Shown in pieces: positions 1 through 10,771 of a DNA stretch of 64,000 nucleotides. The position numbers and the translations under genes are program-made. Position 1 is the stretch's first letter. Each line of letters begins with the position of its first letter. Under the pieces are notes generated by a model that saw only the letters and a list, made by a program, of their open reading frames with translations, was not told where the DNA came from and did no database searches. Source of the DNA: Taxillus chinensis (taxonomy: Eukaryota > Streptophyta > Magnoliopsida > Santalales > Loranthaceae); the NCBI GenBank assembly GCA_023512835.1, contig CM042088.1:43974771-44038770 (forward strand). The letters run 5' to 3'.

Positions 1-1513
1 AATTTAAAATCGCCTTAAATACTAATTTAAAATGCACTAATGCCTCTCAAAGTTTAGTTTTTTACCCTCAAAGATATGGAAAGAAAAAAAAGGTGATTGG
101 TTAAGGTAGAGTTGAGGGATTGCTGATTACGCCGACCGATAGATGGACTGCCTCCAGATGAACGAACTCCACATCGCCAGAGGTCCCAATCAGATCCAGG
201 TTCTACCCACTTACACTTCCACGCCTCTCTCATCATCACCACGCCACTTTCTTGTTTATTACGATCCTTAGTTCGTGTTGCAAACTGGGTTTGTATTTTT
301 TTGGATTTGTTTTTCTCTGTGTAATTTTGCTGCCACCCCGCCTCTACCGTTGTCGCCGACGAATTGGCTTTGCCGTCGCTGTTCACTGCCTCATTTCGAA
401 GGCCCTGCATTGCCATCGTACTTACAACCATTTTATGGAGGACAAGTATGGCTTCTTGTGGTGGAGATGACGCTGCGAGTAATATTTCATTACTATAACA
501 GAGAAGCCATTGTTTGAGTAGGGATTGTTAAAATTTATCACCTGTATTGAGTAACAAATCCTATGATTACGCGTTGAGATTTGTTTAAAATCATTTATTT
601 TGATTGCTACATTCCATATATATTCATCATCATTAAAGTTTTATAACAAATTAATTTCACTGCAAATTTAAAGTTTATTGGTTGATTAATTTTCCAAATC
701 ATAATATATACACCAATAATTTGCCTAATTCTATCATTTGTTCACACTCAGTATGTTGGTTTACATTATTATCCTCTTGTTGTCGGTGTTTGTTTGACTC
801 CTCCGTATAGATGAAATTGGGTAAATGTACACTTCATTTTGCTTTTCTTGTGATCTGTCCTATCTTGTATATCTTTTTTTTTTTGTTTCTTGTTCACATA
901 TTTGGCAGAGATAGTTGGAGAAATTGCCAAATATATAGCATACATTTATTTATGCTGCTGCTATGCTATTGATGAGCAATAATGAGAACCCAGTCGTCAG
1001 GGCAGGCGGGATGTCCATCCATGAGTTAACCTGCCACAATTACAATTTCGGATGTACCAAAATTGAAGTGGCCAAGAGAGGAGAGGAGAGGAGAGAAGAG
1101 AGATGTGATTATTTTATTTAATCCCAACTTTAAACTGGCCATTTAATCCTCATCTAATCCCAACTTTAAACCAAAAATAAAAAAAAAAAGTTGTTAACTA
1201 ACTTAGAAACGATAACTCCAACATTCATTATGTAGCACAAAAAACAGTGGATTAATTCTCGTACATCCACCAACTGATAATATAGTCTGATGACTCTGAT
1301 ATCACACCAAGCAAAGCAAACTGCATCCAAACAAAAGGATACTGGAGTATTCTAATGGGCAAATGAAAAAATTACAAAATTTGATAACACATACAAAAAT
1401 TTGTATGTAGAGTATTCAGAGAGTGCCTGAATTCAGTGGCCTGCTCTGCTCGGATATTGCCGTCACAACCTACTGCATATGGGCCCAAGACCTGTACGAA
1501 AGTGAGGAGGCAA

Positions 1514-1667
1514 CACGTGGCTGTCCTGCAAGCACACCATCAGCCACCTAATCTCAACCGTCAAATTTTAGCGGCAAAGATTGTTGCCAATTCTGCCAGG
1601 TGTGGACGCACCAATTTAAAGATGTTTTCGACAGCTGACAAGTGGCCCTCACAGATCAATCCACGTG
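1514..1667. promoter_or_regulatory. Pair of G-boxes (CACGTG)
   Basis: Perfect CACGTG palindromes lie at 1514-1519 and 1662-1667, inside a GC-richer block with a GGGCCC palindrome near 1480. G-boxes bind plant bZIP and bHLH factors. No gene start could be placed within 1 kb on either strand, so the target gene is unknown and the sites may be fortuitous. Confidence 0.3.
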
Positions 1668-3220
1668 GAGGAATGACAGTGGCCGAAAACCTACTAGCAC
1701 CGCCAGCCGTTAGACTCGTCACACTAGATTGAGATGTTTTTACTGTAGACACCCACGGCTGTTTTTTAGTTATTTTTTAATTTTAAAATTTTAAATTACG
1801 CAAATATACAGTAAATTCTTTTAATTCTCTTTTGTGTCATTAAAATTATATTTTATATTATTTTTTATTTAGTAATAATTTTTTTTATAATTTAATATGA
1901 AATAAAAGTAAAAATTATGAAATAAAATAGGTAAAAAAATTATATATAATTTAATAATTATATGAAGTGAATAATATTTCATAATATATTAGATGACACT
2001 GTACAAATACTATATAAAAAGTTAAATATAAGACTTCTAATGTAAAAATAATTTTATAACATTTTAAAATTTTTTTCATAAATTTATGGAACCAGGTTAA
2101 TATATGAAATCTGTTATAGTGTTCTCAGCCAAAAATGTTTTGAGGTGAGGCTTGTTTTTGAGAATGAAGGGTGTTTTTTTTTCATAGTTGCTACTACTGC
2201 TCTTAGTGCTAAATGTTTTGAGGTGAGAGTTTTTTTTTTTTTTTTTTGAAAATCTATCAAGGTGCTTTTAACATTGCAACGCAGGGGTTGTCTGTTTTGA
2301 TTTAATTGAAAATTTTAGGTGCATTGCAAAAAATAAATAAATAAACTCGCATTATTTTTATGGTAAAATCATTTATTTCATTTAATTCATGAGTTTTTTT
2401 TGGTTTTAATTTGAACGAACACATAAATAAATATTAGAGCCTTATCATATAATATGATATTGATATATAAAACACAACGAAACATTGAAGTGTCTAGCTA
2501 GCGTTGCGATAGAAACATAAGTAGTTGGCATGGGAAAGATTTCAAAACCACTACTATGAATATCTTTGGGGGAGCTTGTAGTTAAACAAAAATATTAATT
2601 AGCATAATCGAAAAATGCAGCTTAGCCCACCAAAGAATGCGAGGGAGGTGATTATTATGCTAACAAGTTCTAATTTGAAGCAATAATGTTTGGTTGTAAT
2701 AAAAGATCTTTTTTTATTCCATGCAACGTGTTTATTGTTATTTTATTAAATATTTATATCATTATTTAAGTTTTTTTTTCCTTATCAATATTACACTTTT
2801 CTCATGCAAGATTTGATTATTATTGTTAAAATGTATAATTAAATTCAAATTTTAAATAATTATATTTATCTTTCGGACTTTCTTTTTTCTTTTTGATTTG
2901 TTTCGACGGTCCCATATATATTTGGGAATTCTAAGAAACGCGCACAGAGGACAAATCAAACACGTTCCACAATGAAAAACACGGGGACGGGCAATAAGAA
3001 ACTGGGATTGGGATTGAAATCAAAGGCGCCTAAATGCAGGTAGATCGATCATATTCATATCCCATTCCCTGCTCTCTGCAGTCTCAGCAAATGGTCCGGA
3101 GAAGGAGAACAACAGCGTAAGAGCCCGAACGAGGACGCGTGGCAGTCATGCACACGGCGGCATCACCCACACGGGGTCTGTTAATTTCTAATCGATCTCA
3201 ACCGTTTGATTCGACAAACG

Positions 3221-3222
<2 letters not shown>

Positions 3223-3255
<33 letters not shown>

Positions 3256-3260
3256 TATAT
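3223..3260. repeat. (AT)n microsatellite
   Basis: An almost uninterrupted AT dinucleotide run, about 19 units, upstream of the CCCH gene promoter. Confidence 0.95.
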
Positions 3261-3436
3261 GGTTTTTGCGGCCTTCGTGCCACGTCAACACCTGTTTGAT
3301 GCACCAAATTCGAGGTTTGGTTGACCAGGTTGGTGTCGTGAGCATCGCGCGAGATTTGACGACGGACACGCGCGCGCGAGTTGTTGTCAGGACTCGTCGT
3401 TGCGTACTTCAATACTGACTGACTCCACGATGCGGT

Positions 3437-3474
3437 GGGGGGTGGGGGAGGGGCAGGGGGAGGGGGAGGGCGGG
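3437..3474 (+). promoter_or_regulatory. G-rich tract, potential G-quadruplex
   Basis: Seven runs of three to six G are separated by one- or two-base spacers in under 40 bases. The tract sits about 75-115 bases upstream of the TATA-like box of the CCCH gene, on the sense strand. The pattern satisfies the usual four-run G-quadruplex rule several times over. Folding and function are inferred. Confidence 0.6.
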
Positions 3475-3550
3475 CCCCACATCCATCCACGTCGGCGTGT
3501 TCGGGGACGACCAAAACAACTAGGTTAGGTTAGGTTGATGATGACGTGAG

Positions 3551-3558
3551 ATATATAG
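3551..3558 (+). promoter_or_regulatory. TATA-like box of the CCCH gene
   Basis: ATATATAG lies in a GC-rich context, preceded by TGACGTGA at 3543-3550, a CRE/TGA-like bZIP core. A transcription start near 3580-3590 would give a leader with an intron from about 4125 (AAG/GTTTAT) to 4609 (TTTGTAG/AG). Placement is by consensus only. Confidence 0.45.
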
Positions 3559-4312
3559 GCGGGGCGGGGTGGGGCCGGGTTTGTTTCATCAAATTCAATT
3601 CAAACGCGGGACTCGGAGGTTGTTTTTGGGGTTTTCGTCACTGCAGTCGTTGGTTTGTTTTGATTTCGTTCGAAATTCTAGGCGTATTTTCAAAAAAAAA
3701 ACAAAAAAAAAAAAAAACAAAGAAAAGTCCCTTAAAGACCATCTATCAATCTCGTCTGTCATGTTTTTTTTGTTTTTTTTAAAGAAAGGAAATGGTGTCG
3801 TTTTCCCGGAGAATACAGGGGAAAAAAAGGGGAGGGGGAGGGAGTGGAATTAGCATTTAGCAGCAGCAGGCGTGGATGAGGAGAGGGGGCATAGAGCAGA
3901 GCAGTCTACAAACAAGCATCAATCCGTGGTCCGTGGAAGAGGGGCGCGGAGGGTGGGTGGCCTCTAGGATTGTACGTGCTTCTTTTAGTTTTGTTTCAAC
4001 CTCGTACCACTTTGTCGAGATTAATTTGGTGGTTTTCTCAGATCTCTGCAACATATATAATAATGTCTGTCAACTCTGATATCCATCTCCTTCTCTTCAC
4101 TTCTTCCTTCCTTCATTTATTAAGGTTTATTATTAATTAGTGCCTTTTTTGGTATTCATTTTTGTTTCCAAATTATTTTAAATTTAAGGATGTGTGTGCA
4201 TGTGGTGGGGTGGTTAAGTTAGCTTCAATTTCTCGTGTCACCATTCCACATCGGAAAACAAAATTAGCCTCTTTTGGTTTGTCCTCGGAAATATAATTTT
4301 GGAGCCAGTGAG

Positions 4313-4339
<27 letters not shown>
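4313..4339. repeat. (CA)n microsatellite
   Basis: About 13 CA units in the probable leader intron of the CCCH gene. Confidence 0.95.
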
Positions 4340-4343
<4 letters not shown>

Positions 4344-4623
4344 TTTTGGTGATTATACAAACATGCAATTTGAGGCGAGATGGTGAGGATTTACTCTTTT
4401 TTAAAAAATTCAATATATATTGATTTGAAAATTTTGTAGGACAATTCAAATTTACTCAATGTCTCTTACTTTCGGTCGAAACGTTGATGTAATTGAATTA
4501 TTTATTTTTTTGGTTTATTAAAGTAAACGCAGCCTCTCTTTTTTGTTTGTAGATACAATTTTTGGGTCATCGTCTGATTGCTTTTATAATGTTTTGGCTT
4601 CATTTGTAGAGTCTGGCAAACAA

Positions 4624-4659
4624 ATGTATGTATGTATGTATGTATGTATGTATGTATGT
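4624..4659 (+). repeat. (ATGT)9 microsatellite in the CCCH leader
   Basis: Nine ATGT units start 15 bases after a good 3' splice acceptor (4609) and about 130 bases before the main start codon. Each unit carries an ATG, and a 4-base period places ATGs in all three frames. Two frames stop quickly. The frame beginning at 4628 stays open to 4903, overlapping the main start out of frame. Confidence 0.9.
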
Positions 4660-4785
4660 TGTGAAACTAAATGAAATGCAAGAATTAATTAACAACGTCA
4701 CCAGAGCGCTTCATAAACAAATTTTCGCTATCCAAGGCTTACAATCATCTCAGACTGTGTGCTATGCAGGGCTTGAAATTTTGAG

Positions 4786-7586
4786 ATGGATTTGTCAGAG
4801 TCCACAAAAGTTGTGTGCAGCAGAATCCAAAAGCTGGAACCCAAAAATGTGTCAAAAATCATTGGTTGTCTCTTGTTTCAGTTGCCCAGCGAGCGCGAGA
4901 TGATCCGCTTGGCCTTCAGCCCTGACAAAGTAATCCAATCGCTGGTTAATGAAGTTAAATGTAGGCTCGGGTTGTCCTCAAAACCCACAGTCTCACCACC
5001 TTCCCAGTTTAATCTGGCAGCACCAGTTTCCAATATCCCCCTCCATTTCACGCCATTCTCGCTGCCCGCAAATTCATACTGGGAGCCCCAAGTTTCCCCT
5101 GACTCGCAGCTCCCTTTGCATAGTTCAGAATTTACCCCACATGGTTGCCCCGAGTCAGAAGCAGATGATTATTGCATTCCAAACCAAGTGCAGTTCATGT
5201 CATTGAAGGAACCCTTAGAGTCTGTCAATGTGGACTTCTCAAATGAGTACCATTGCCCGGAACCATCACTGAGTGTGAGGACGAGCAGGAAGGTCTGCCA
5301 TTACTATAACATGGGATTCTGCAAGCACGGAAACAACTGTAGGTACATCCATGGTCACCCCATGGCAGAGAGCTTCTCTCAACTATTTACCCCAAACTCA
5401 AATGAACTCACCAGCGAAGACCGTGACGTCTCGCCAGGCTCTCTCGAAAAGTTAGAGTTGGAGCTGACTGAGCTTTTGAAATCTAGGAGGGGGTTCCCAG
5501 TTTCCATTGCCTCGCTACCCATGATCTACTACGAGAAGTATGGAAGGACCCTTCAGGCTGAAGGGTACCTTACTGAAAGCCAGAGACACGGCAAGGCAGG
5601 TTATAGTTTGACAAAGCTTCTTGCTAGGTTGAAAAGTAGCATTCGTCTCATAGACAGGTGCAACATTTCATCCTGCAGTAATTGTTATTATTGTTTCAAT
5701 TGTTAAATTATAGTAATGCCCCATACAGGCCCAAGCTGCAACGCAGCATGAAAGCACTCATGGTTATTCTTCATCCTATTCTTATGTCTTTTGGGGTTGC
5801 ACACGGTTTACAAATTTTTGTGTTTTCTTTATTTGTTATAATTTGGTTTGCAGGCCTCATGGACAGCACTCTGTAGTTCTAGCAGAAGATGTTCCCAAAT
5901 ACATGGATTTTGCCAATGATAGAAGTGATCCAGGCGGAGCTGTTCCCGGTTCACGGCAGATTTATCTTACCTTTCCAGCCGAGAGTACATTTTCTGAGCA
6001 TGATGTGTCTAACTACTTCAAGTATGGAATGTTGAAGTCATGGCCTTCCTATTCTTTCTATCCCTTCTATTGGCTGTAATGGTGCTCAATTTGATCTGCT
6101 ATCTTGTTTTCTGCAGCAATTTTGGGCCTGTCCAAGATGTTAGGATTCCATGTCAACCGAAAAGAATGTTTGGTTTTGTAACTTTTGCTAATTCAGAGAC
6201 AGTCAGGCAAATTTTGGCGAAGGGGAATCCTCATTTTGTTTGCGGGGCTCGTGTTTTGGTGAAACCTTACCGCGAAAAATCAAGACTTGCTGAAAGGTAT
6301 AAATTTTCAGTATTGTATGTGTTGGATCCTTTTTTTTTTCAAACATTAATTTCAGTGTAAGATGTGTCTTTTTTTCATACTGTCAATTAGGAGTTGTTTG
6401 AGCTAACAATATGAATTCCAAGCCTAGTTAACCTATTTCTCCTTAGTTGAGTTGCACATGTTCTGTTTTTGTTTTTGGTTCTTTAATGCCATACATTTTT
6501 CAAAATTGTTGCTGCCGGTATCATTCTAATATAATGTGCCCGATCTAAGAGAAGGAGAATTTGACACACAATAAGTGTTAGTTTCTTTTCTGTTATACAT
6601 ACTCTTGATATTGTTTTGTGATTTTTGTTATATTTACTAGGGAAAAAATATTTATTACAATGTCATATAGCTTATGTTTGTGAGAATATACAAAATTTAA
6701 TGAGGAATACACCACGTTTCACTTCCAGACATTGTTGTCTTGTTTATACAGACTGGGATATTGTTTGTTTAACCCTACTTGTTTTAACTTATTATTGGTG
6801 CTTCTAATAGAACATTCTCTTTCAGAAAGTATGGGGATAAATTTCAGCATATGCTTTATAATTCACAAACGGACTTTGACCTTCATGCTAGTGAGTACTT
6901 TCTTTATCTTTTTTTTTTGTTCCCCTTTCGGATTTTCACATCTAAGATGTCATTACTTAATTTTCTCCAGTTCCACGAGTTTGTGACAACTCAAGATTAC
7001 TCAAAAAACAGTTTTTTGAAGAACAGAAAGCACTTGAACTTGAAAGGAGGAGACTCTTGGAATTGAACTTGTCACCAAAACCTTTTACCCATCGCCCATA
7101 TTTTAGCTGTTCCACAGAAGAGCGGAAAAATTCACAAGGTTTATATCCTAAATATAACAATTTTCCAGCATCTTTTCTCTCTCTCCTTCTCTCTCACACA
7201 CACTGAAAAATTGCTTTTTTGTTTTGTGACTGGCTTTGATGGTTTGCCTGCAGAAGAAGATGAATTTCCATTTGCAGAGCGGTTCAATCATCTCCTGGAT
7301 GTTCTGAATCAGGAGTCATCCTCTGGTGAAGATAAAGTCAGGGATATAATAAAAAACTGCAATGATGAAAGGTATGAGTGGATTTTTTTTTTTGGGTCAT
7401 TCTCAGTGCTTTAACATCAGCAATAAAAATCGAGGTGTAAATTTTTTTTGGGATTTCTAAAGTTGTACTTGTTGCTTTAACTACTTCTTCTGAAATAGTT
7501 ATAAAACTTGCAGTAATCAAGGGCTTAAACTCCCAGAGAGCCCATTTGCATCTTCCACGGTAAGTGGCAACTCAACAGACGCATAG
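4786..7586 (+). CDS. CCCH zinc-finger, LOTUS/OST-HTH and RRM protein
   Basis: Likely cytoplasmic or nuclear RNA-binding protein of the plant CCCH-RRM subfamily (Arabidopsis C3H18/46/53/55 type). Seven coding exons: 4786-5657, 5854-6021, 6117-6296, 6826-6890, 6971-7138, 7254-7371 and 7514-7586. All junctions are GT-AG and in phase, giving 547 aa. Residues 1-65 are a conserved helical N-terminus (RIQKLEP...KIIG) that resembles a PABC/MLLE fold. A C-X7-C-X5-C-X3-H finger uses C171, C179, C185 and H189. A LOTUS/OST-HTH domain spans about 219-300 ([20 protein letters not shown]). An RRM spans about 326-400 (QIYLTF; MFGFVTF), followed by an acidic/basic coiled stretch rich in E, K and R. The start was chosen because the family begins with this MDxSESTK segment. 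A cryptic donor (ACG/GTAAGT, 7560) lies just before the stop, so an alternative 3' end is possible. The family is clear; the in vivo RNA target is unknown. Confidence 0.9.
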
Positions 7587-8918
7587 CTCCAGAAACATAG
7601 AAGAACTAGAGACAAGAGAGGGAGTTCATTCCAAAACTTCTTTTCATGGATCCGAAACCACAGCTTTTTCTCCTTTTTTTTTCCCTCTTTTCCATTTGTG
7701 TTGATTCGTAGTGTTTGAGCGCTTTGGGGCTGCATGGCAACTAAGGAGAAACAACAGAAGCTTCTTCTCAGATCCCAAAGAAGAGTTATACAAAAAAGGC
7801 TAACACGTAGTAGGGTTCCTAAGCCTTCCCTCCTTTTCCTTTTCAAAAGTAGTGGAGAAGAGCTGGGGTGAGTTTTAGAGTTTGGGTGAGCAGCCCAAAT
7901 GCTAGATTTCTCACCTAAATTTCGTTTGGTAAACCTTTAATCACGCAGTGACATTGACACTAAGCAACAGGTAATCACAATAGCAACCACCATACCAAAT
8001 AGGGTAGGTAATTGCTGAAAGAGGCTTCTGTTTGTTAACTAGACAATGTAATTATTTCTGCTTACTAGAGTACAAGATGGGAAGACAATTATGCAGGCTT
8101 CAGGAAAAGGATAGAGGGAGTCATGCTCGGCAGCCCCAAATAGCAGGGTTTTTTTTTTTTTTTTTTTGGTTGGTTGCTCATTACTCTTTAAATATACATA
8201 GCCGCAGACCTAAATTTTAGCACCTAATCATCGAATGGATGTGTAGTTACTTTTTTTGCGCCTTTTTTAAATATATATAAATGCTTGTGATTGTATATTT
8301 TTATTTTCGTTTGGTAAGATATATTATTTTTAAAAATAAAATTATTTTAAAAAATTAAGAGTTCAAATAATTTAAAAATATTGATTAGTGATGTAAATTT
8401 ATTTGAGCCTACAATAATTCAACTCAATTAAATAACTTTTTGTGAAGAAAACATAAAAAATGGGGTTATGTCAAATTTGTTTCATGGAAGGATATATAAT
8501 TGAAACAAATGATATATGTAACCGTAGTGTCGTGATTTATTTATATTTTTTCTTTCATTGATTTTGTATGTTGTCATAATTATTCACTAATTATGTAATT
8601 CTGGTAGTACGTAAATAATTGCGATAACATGACAACATATTAGATTATCAAAGGAGAAATGCGAATAAATTATAGCCCTCCACATCATTTGAGATGTTGC
8701 AATTCAATCCCATTATTTTTCAATTGAAAATTTATGGGCCCTTCCATGTGACGAGTACGTGATTAAATCCATTATGATTGGCCAGATTAGGCAATGAATT
8801 TATCATTTACAAAAGAGTAATTATATGTATTATTTGGTGAATTAGATAGAAAAATTAATAAATTTATGAAGCAATTACGATTTGTCAAATCAGTTATTAC
8901 AGTGATACCGTAAATTAC

Positions 8919-8969
<51 letters not shown>

Positions 8970-10771
8970 CAACAACAACAACAAAAATAATAATAATAAA
9001 TCTTAAGAATTTTTTAAAAAACATTTACCCTTTAAAAATAAATAAATTTTCAAAGATTTTTTAGTTAGGGAAAAGTGCAATGTGATGGATATTTTACATA
9101 TAATCAAAAACTAAGTTATTTTAATATAAAGTCGAAATGTATATATTTATAAAATAATATATAAAAAAATAAAACAGAAATTTATTATATTTGAAAAGTG
9201 TAATCGTAATGTATATATTTGATGAAACAGAAATTTAACCCATAATTGACAAATGTTGGCGTAACTCAATTATTGTTGACATTAGCCTGCCGCTTATGAA
9301 CTTGTATCTCTGTATCTTGTCCTCAGAGCAAGGTTTTGGGTTCCCTGTTTTGTTTTGACTTTACTGAACTATCCACCTGTATGAATGTTTAGCTTCTCAT
9401 GTTTGACCTTGGAACACAATTGATCTCTTGCCAGACAGGCACTTATGTCCAAACCCTATGCATCTCTACTTCGGTGCGTCTGGCCCCGATCTCCCATCAA
9501 CTAACTATTAATTAATTATTATTAATAGTTACTTCAATTAATTATTAATTGAAGTACATGTATCTCCTAATCATAAATAAAAACGCTATTTGCTTACGTC
9601 CCGTCGCATCCCTGATCTCTCTTCGGCATGCTGAAATATTGCTTGAGACTTGATCAAGCTTGAGGCCTGAACAGTTTATCCTTGAGTAATGTTGCATTCT
9701 GCATGACACAGTATGCTGATATGGAATAAGTCACGTTATCCAAAAACATAACAATATCACAATACCGGCTGTCTGTAGCACTAATCAATTATAAAATCAA
9801 AATTTATATTTTAAATTGAAATGTTATCTCAATCAAGCTTGGTGCAGAACACCAAGGCCACGGGGATGAAGGTCATGCACCGGACCAAGTTAGCTAACAA
9901 AATATTACAACAGTTCAGGATATAAATCGTGGCTGGATGGTTCATGATTTTTCTTCAATTAATGCCATGCCTTGGACCACCCTAGCATGTTCATCACTAT
10001 ATATACAGCAAAACCCGTGGTATCAAGGCACTGCTATAGCAGCCACTACCAGCTGATGTGAACAAAACCCAAAGCCGCCAGCATAATGTGAACTCTCACT
10101 CACAAATCAAAAGGCTGTGTGATGCATGTGGGACTGCAAAAGCTCCATGTTCCCTGCTCCTAACATAATTTAAGGGGATTCTTGGTACGGTCCTGAGGGC
10201 TATTGCAACCCATAAGAATCTAGGAGAATCGGCCAGTTGTAGCCACATCAGATATGCACCAAGAATTTCACTCTGATAGCTCTGTTGTACCAAAATCACA
10301 CCGAGTTGCTCATCTTCCGTAAAATCTGTCCTGCCCTGATTGATGATCGAAGAGAATGTCCTGGTGTAACCCATCAGGTACCTACAAATCAAAATACAAT
10401 CATCAGACAAGTAATAAAGAACAATGGAACTAGAACTCTTGATCTAAAACTTAACCTTACTCCAAAAGCAAGGCTGCGACAGGGCATGAACTATAGGTTA
10501 TCCTGCGAAAACCCCATGAAAAGAAAACAAACAATAGAACCTCCCAAGTAAACTATTTGTTTTTTTCTTCAAAATTTTCATTAACTTTTGATTGAACCAT
10601 GCCTTAAGTCCCAGTAATAGGTTTACTTAAATGCAACTAGAACTCTTGTAGTGAAAATATATATCATACTACCTGCTCCATTGAACTCATTTAACAAAAC
10701 AAACCAGCCATATACTTAATAAAAATAGAGAAAAAGTTGGGAATTTTTAGGCATTGGAAATTTTGGAAAAT
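7587..10771. other. Intergenic region between the CCCH gene and the RTEL1 3' end
   Basis: The first few hundred bases are presumably the CCCH 3' UTR. From 8250 to 9250 the DNA is very AT-rich and contains a trinucleotide microsatellite. From 9300 to 10700 it is less biased but shows no protein I recognise. An open frame on the minus strand at 10096-10410 (104 codons) has no family resemblance and may be part of the RTEL1 3' flank or chance. Confidence 0.6.
8920..9000. repeat. Compound (ATA)n/(ACA)n microsatellite
   Basis: About 15 ATA units are followed by about six ACA units and then ATA again. An ATA-to-ACA point change that later expanded is the simplest reading. Confidence 0.95.

Larger units (their letters stand above)
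1..3436. other. AT-rich intergenic region, no convincing gene
   Basis: No frame here shows a recognisable protein. A short ATG-led stretch at 448-478 followed by a GT, together with an AG acceptor at 907-908, could be joined in phase. The product would be about 35 residues of unknown type, so it is not called. A more GC-rich block at 1430-1740 carries two perfect G-boxes and a GGGCCC palindrome and may be an old promoter. From 1750 to 2900 the sequence is mostly A/T homopolymer-rich. The last 500 bases are probably the upstream region of the CCCH gene. Confidence 0.6.

Noticed and set aside
448..985. Possible two-exon mini-gene (ATG at 448, acceptor at 907-908)
   Set aside because: The splice phase closes, but the product is about 35 residues, Cys/Tyr-rich and unrecognised, with no supporting promoter or family.
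3188..3514. Minus-strand ORF with proline runs opposite the G-rich tract
   Set aside because: Its composition comes from the C-rich strand of the G-tract and the AT repeat. No family resemblance, and it lies in the promoter of the CCCH gene.
8920..9000. Regularly repeated short units as a CRISPR-like array
   Set aside because: It is a simple trinucleotide microsatellite without spacers, in a eukaryotic genome.
10096..10410. 104-codon minus-strand ORF downstream of the RTEL1 stop
   Set aside because: No homology is recognised and no in-phase splice link to RTEL1 exists, because exon 24 ends in its own stop codon.
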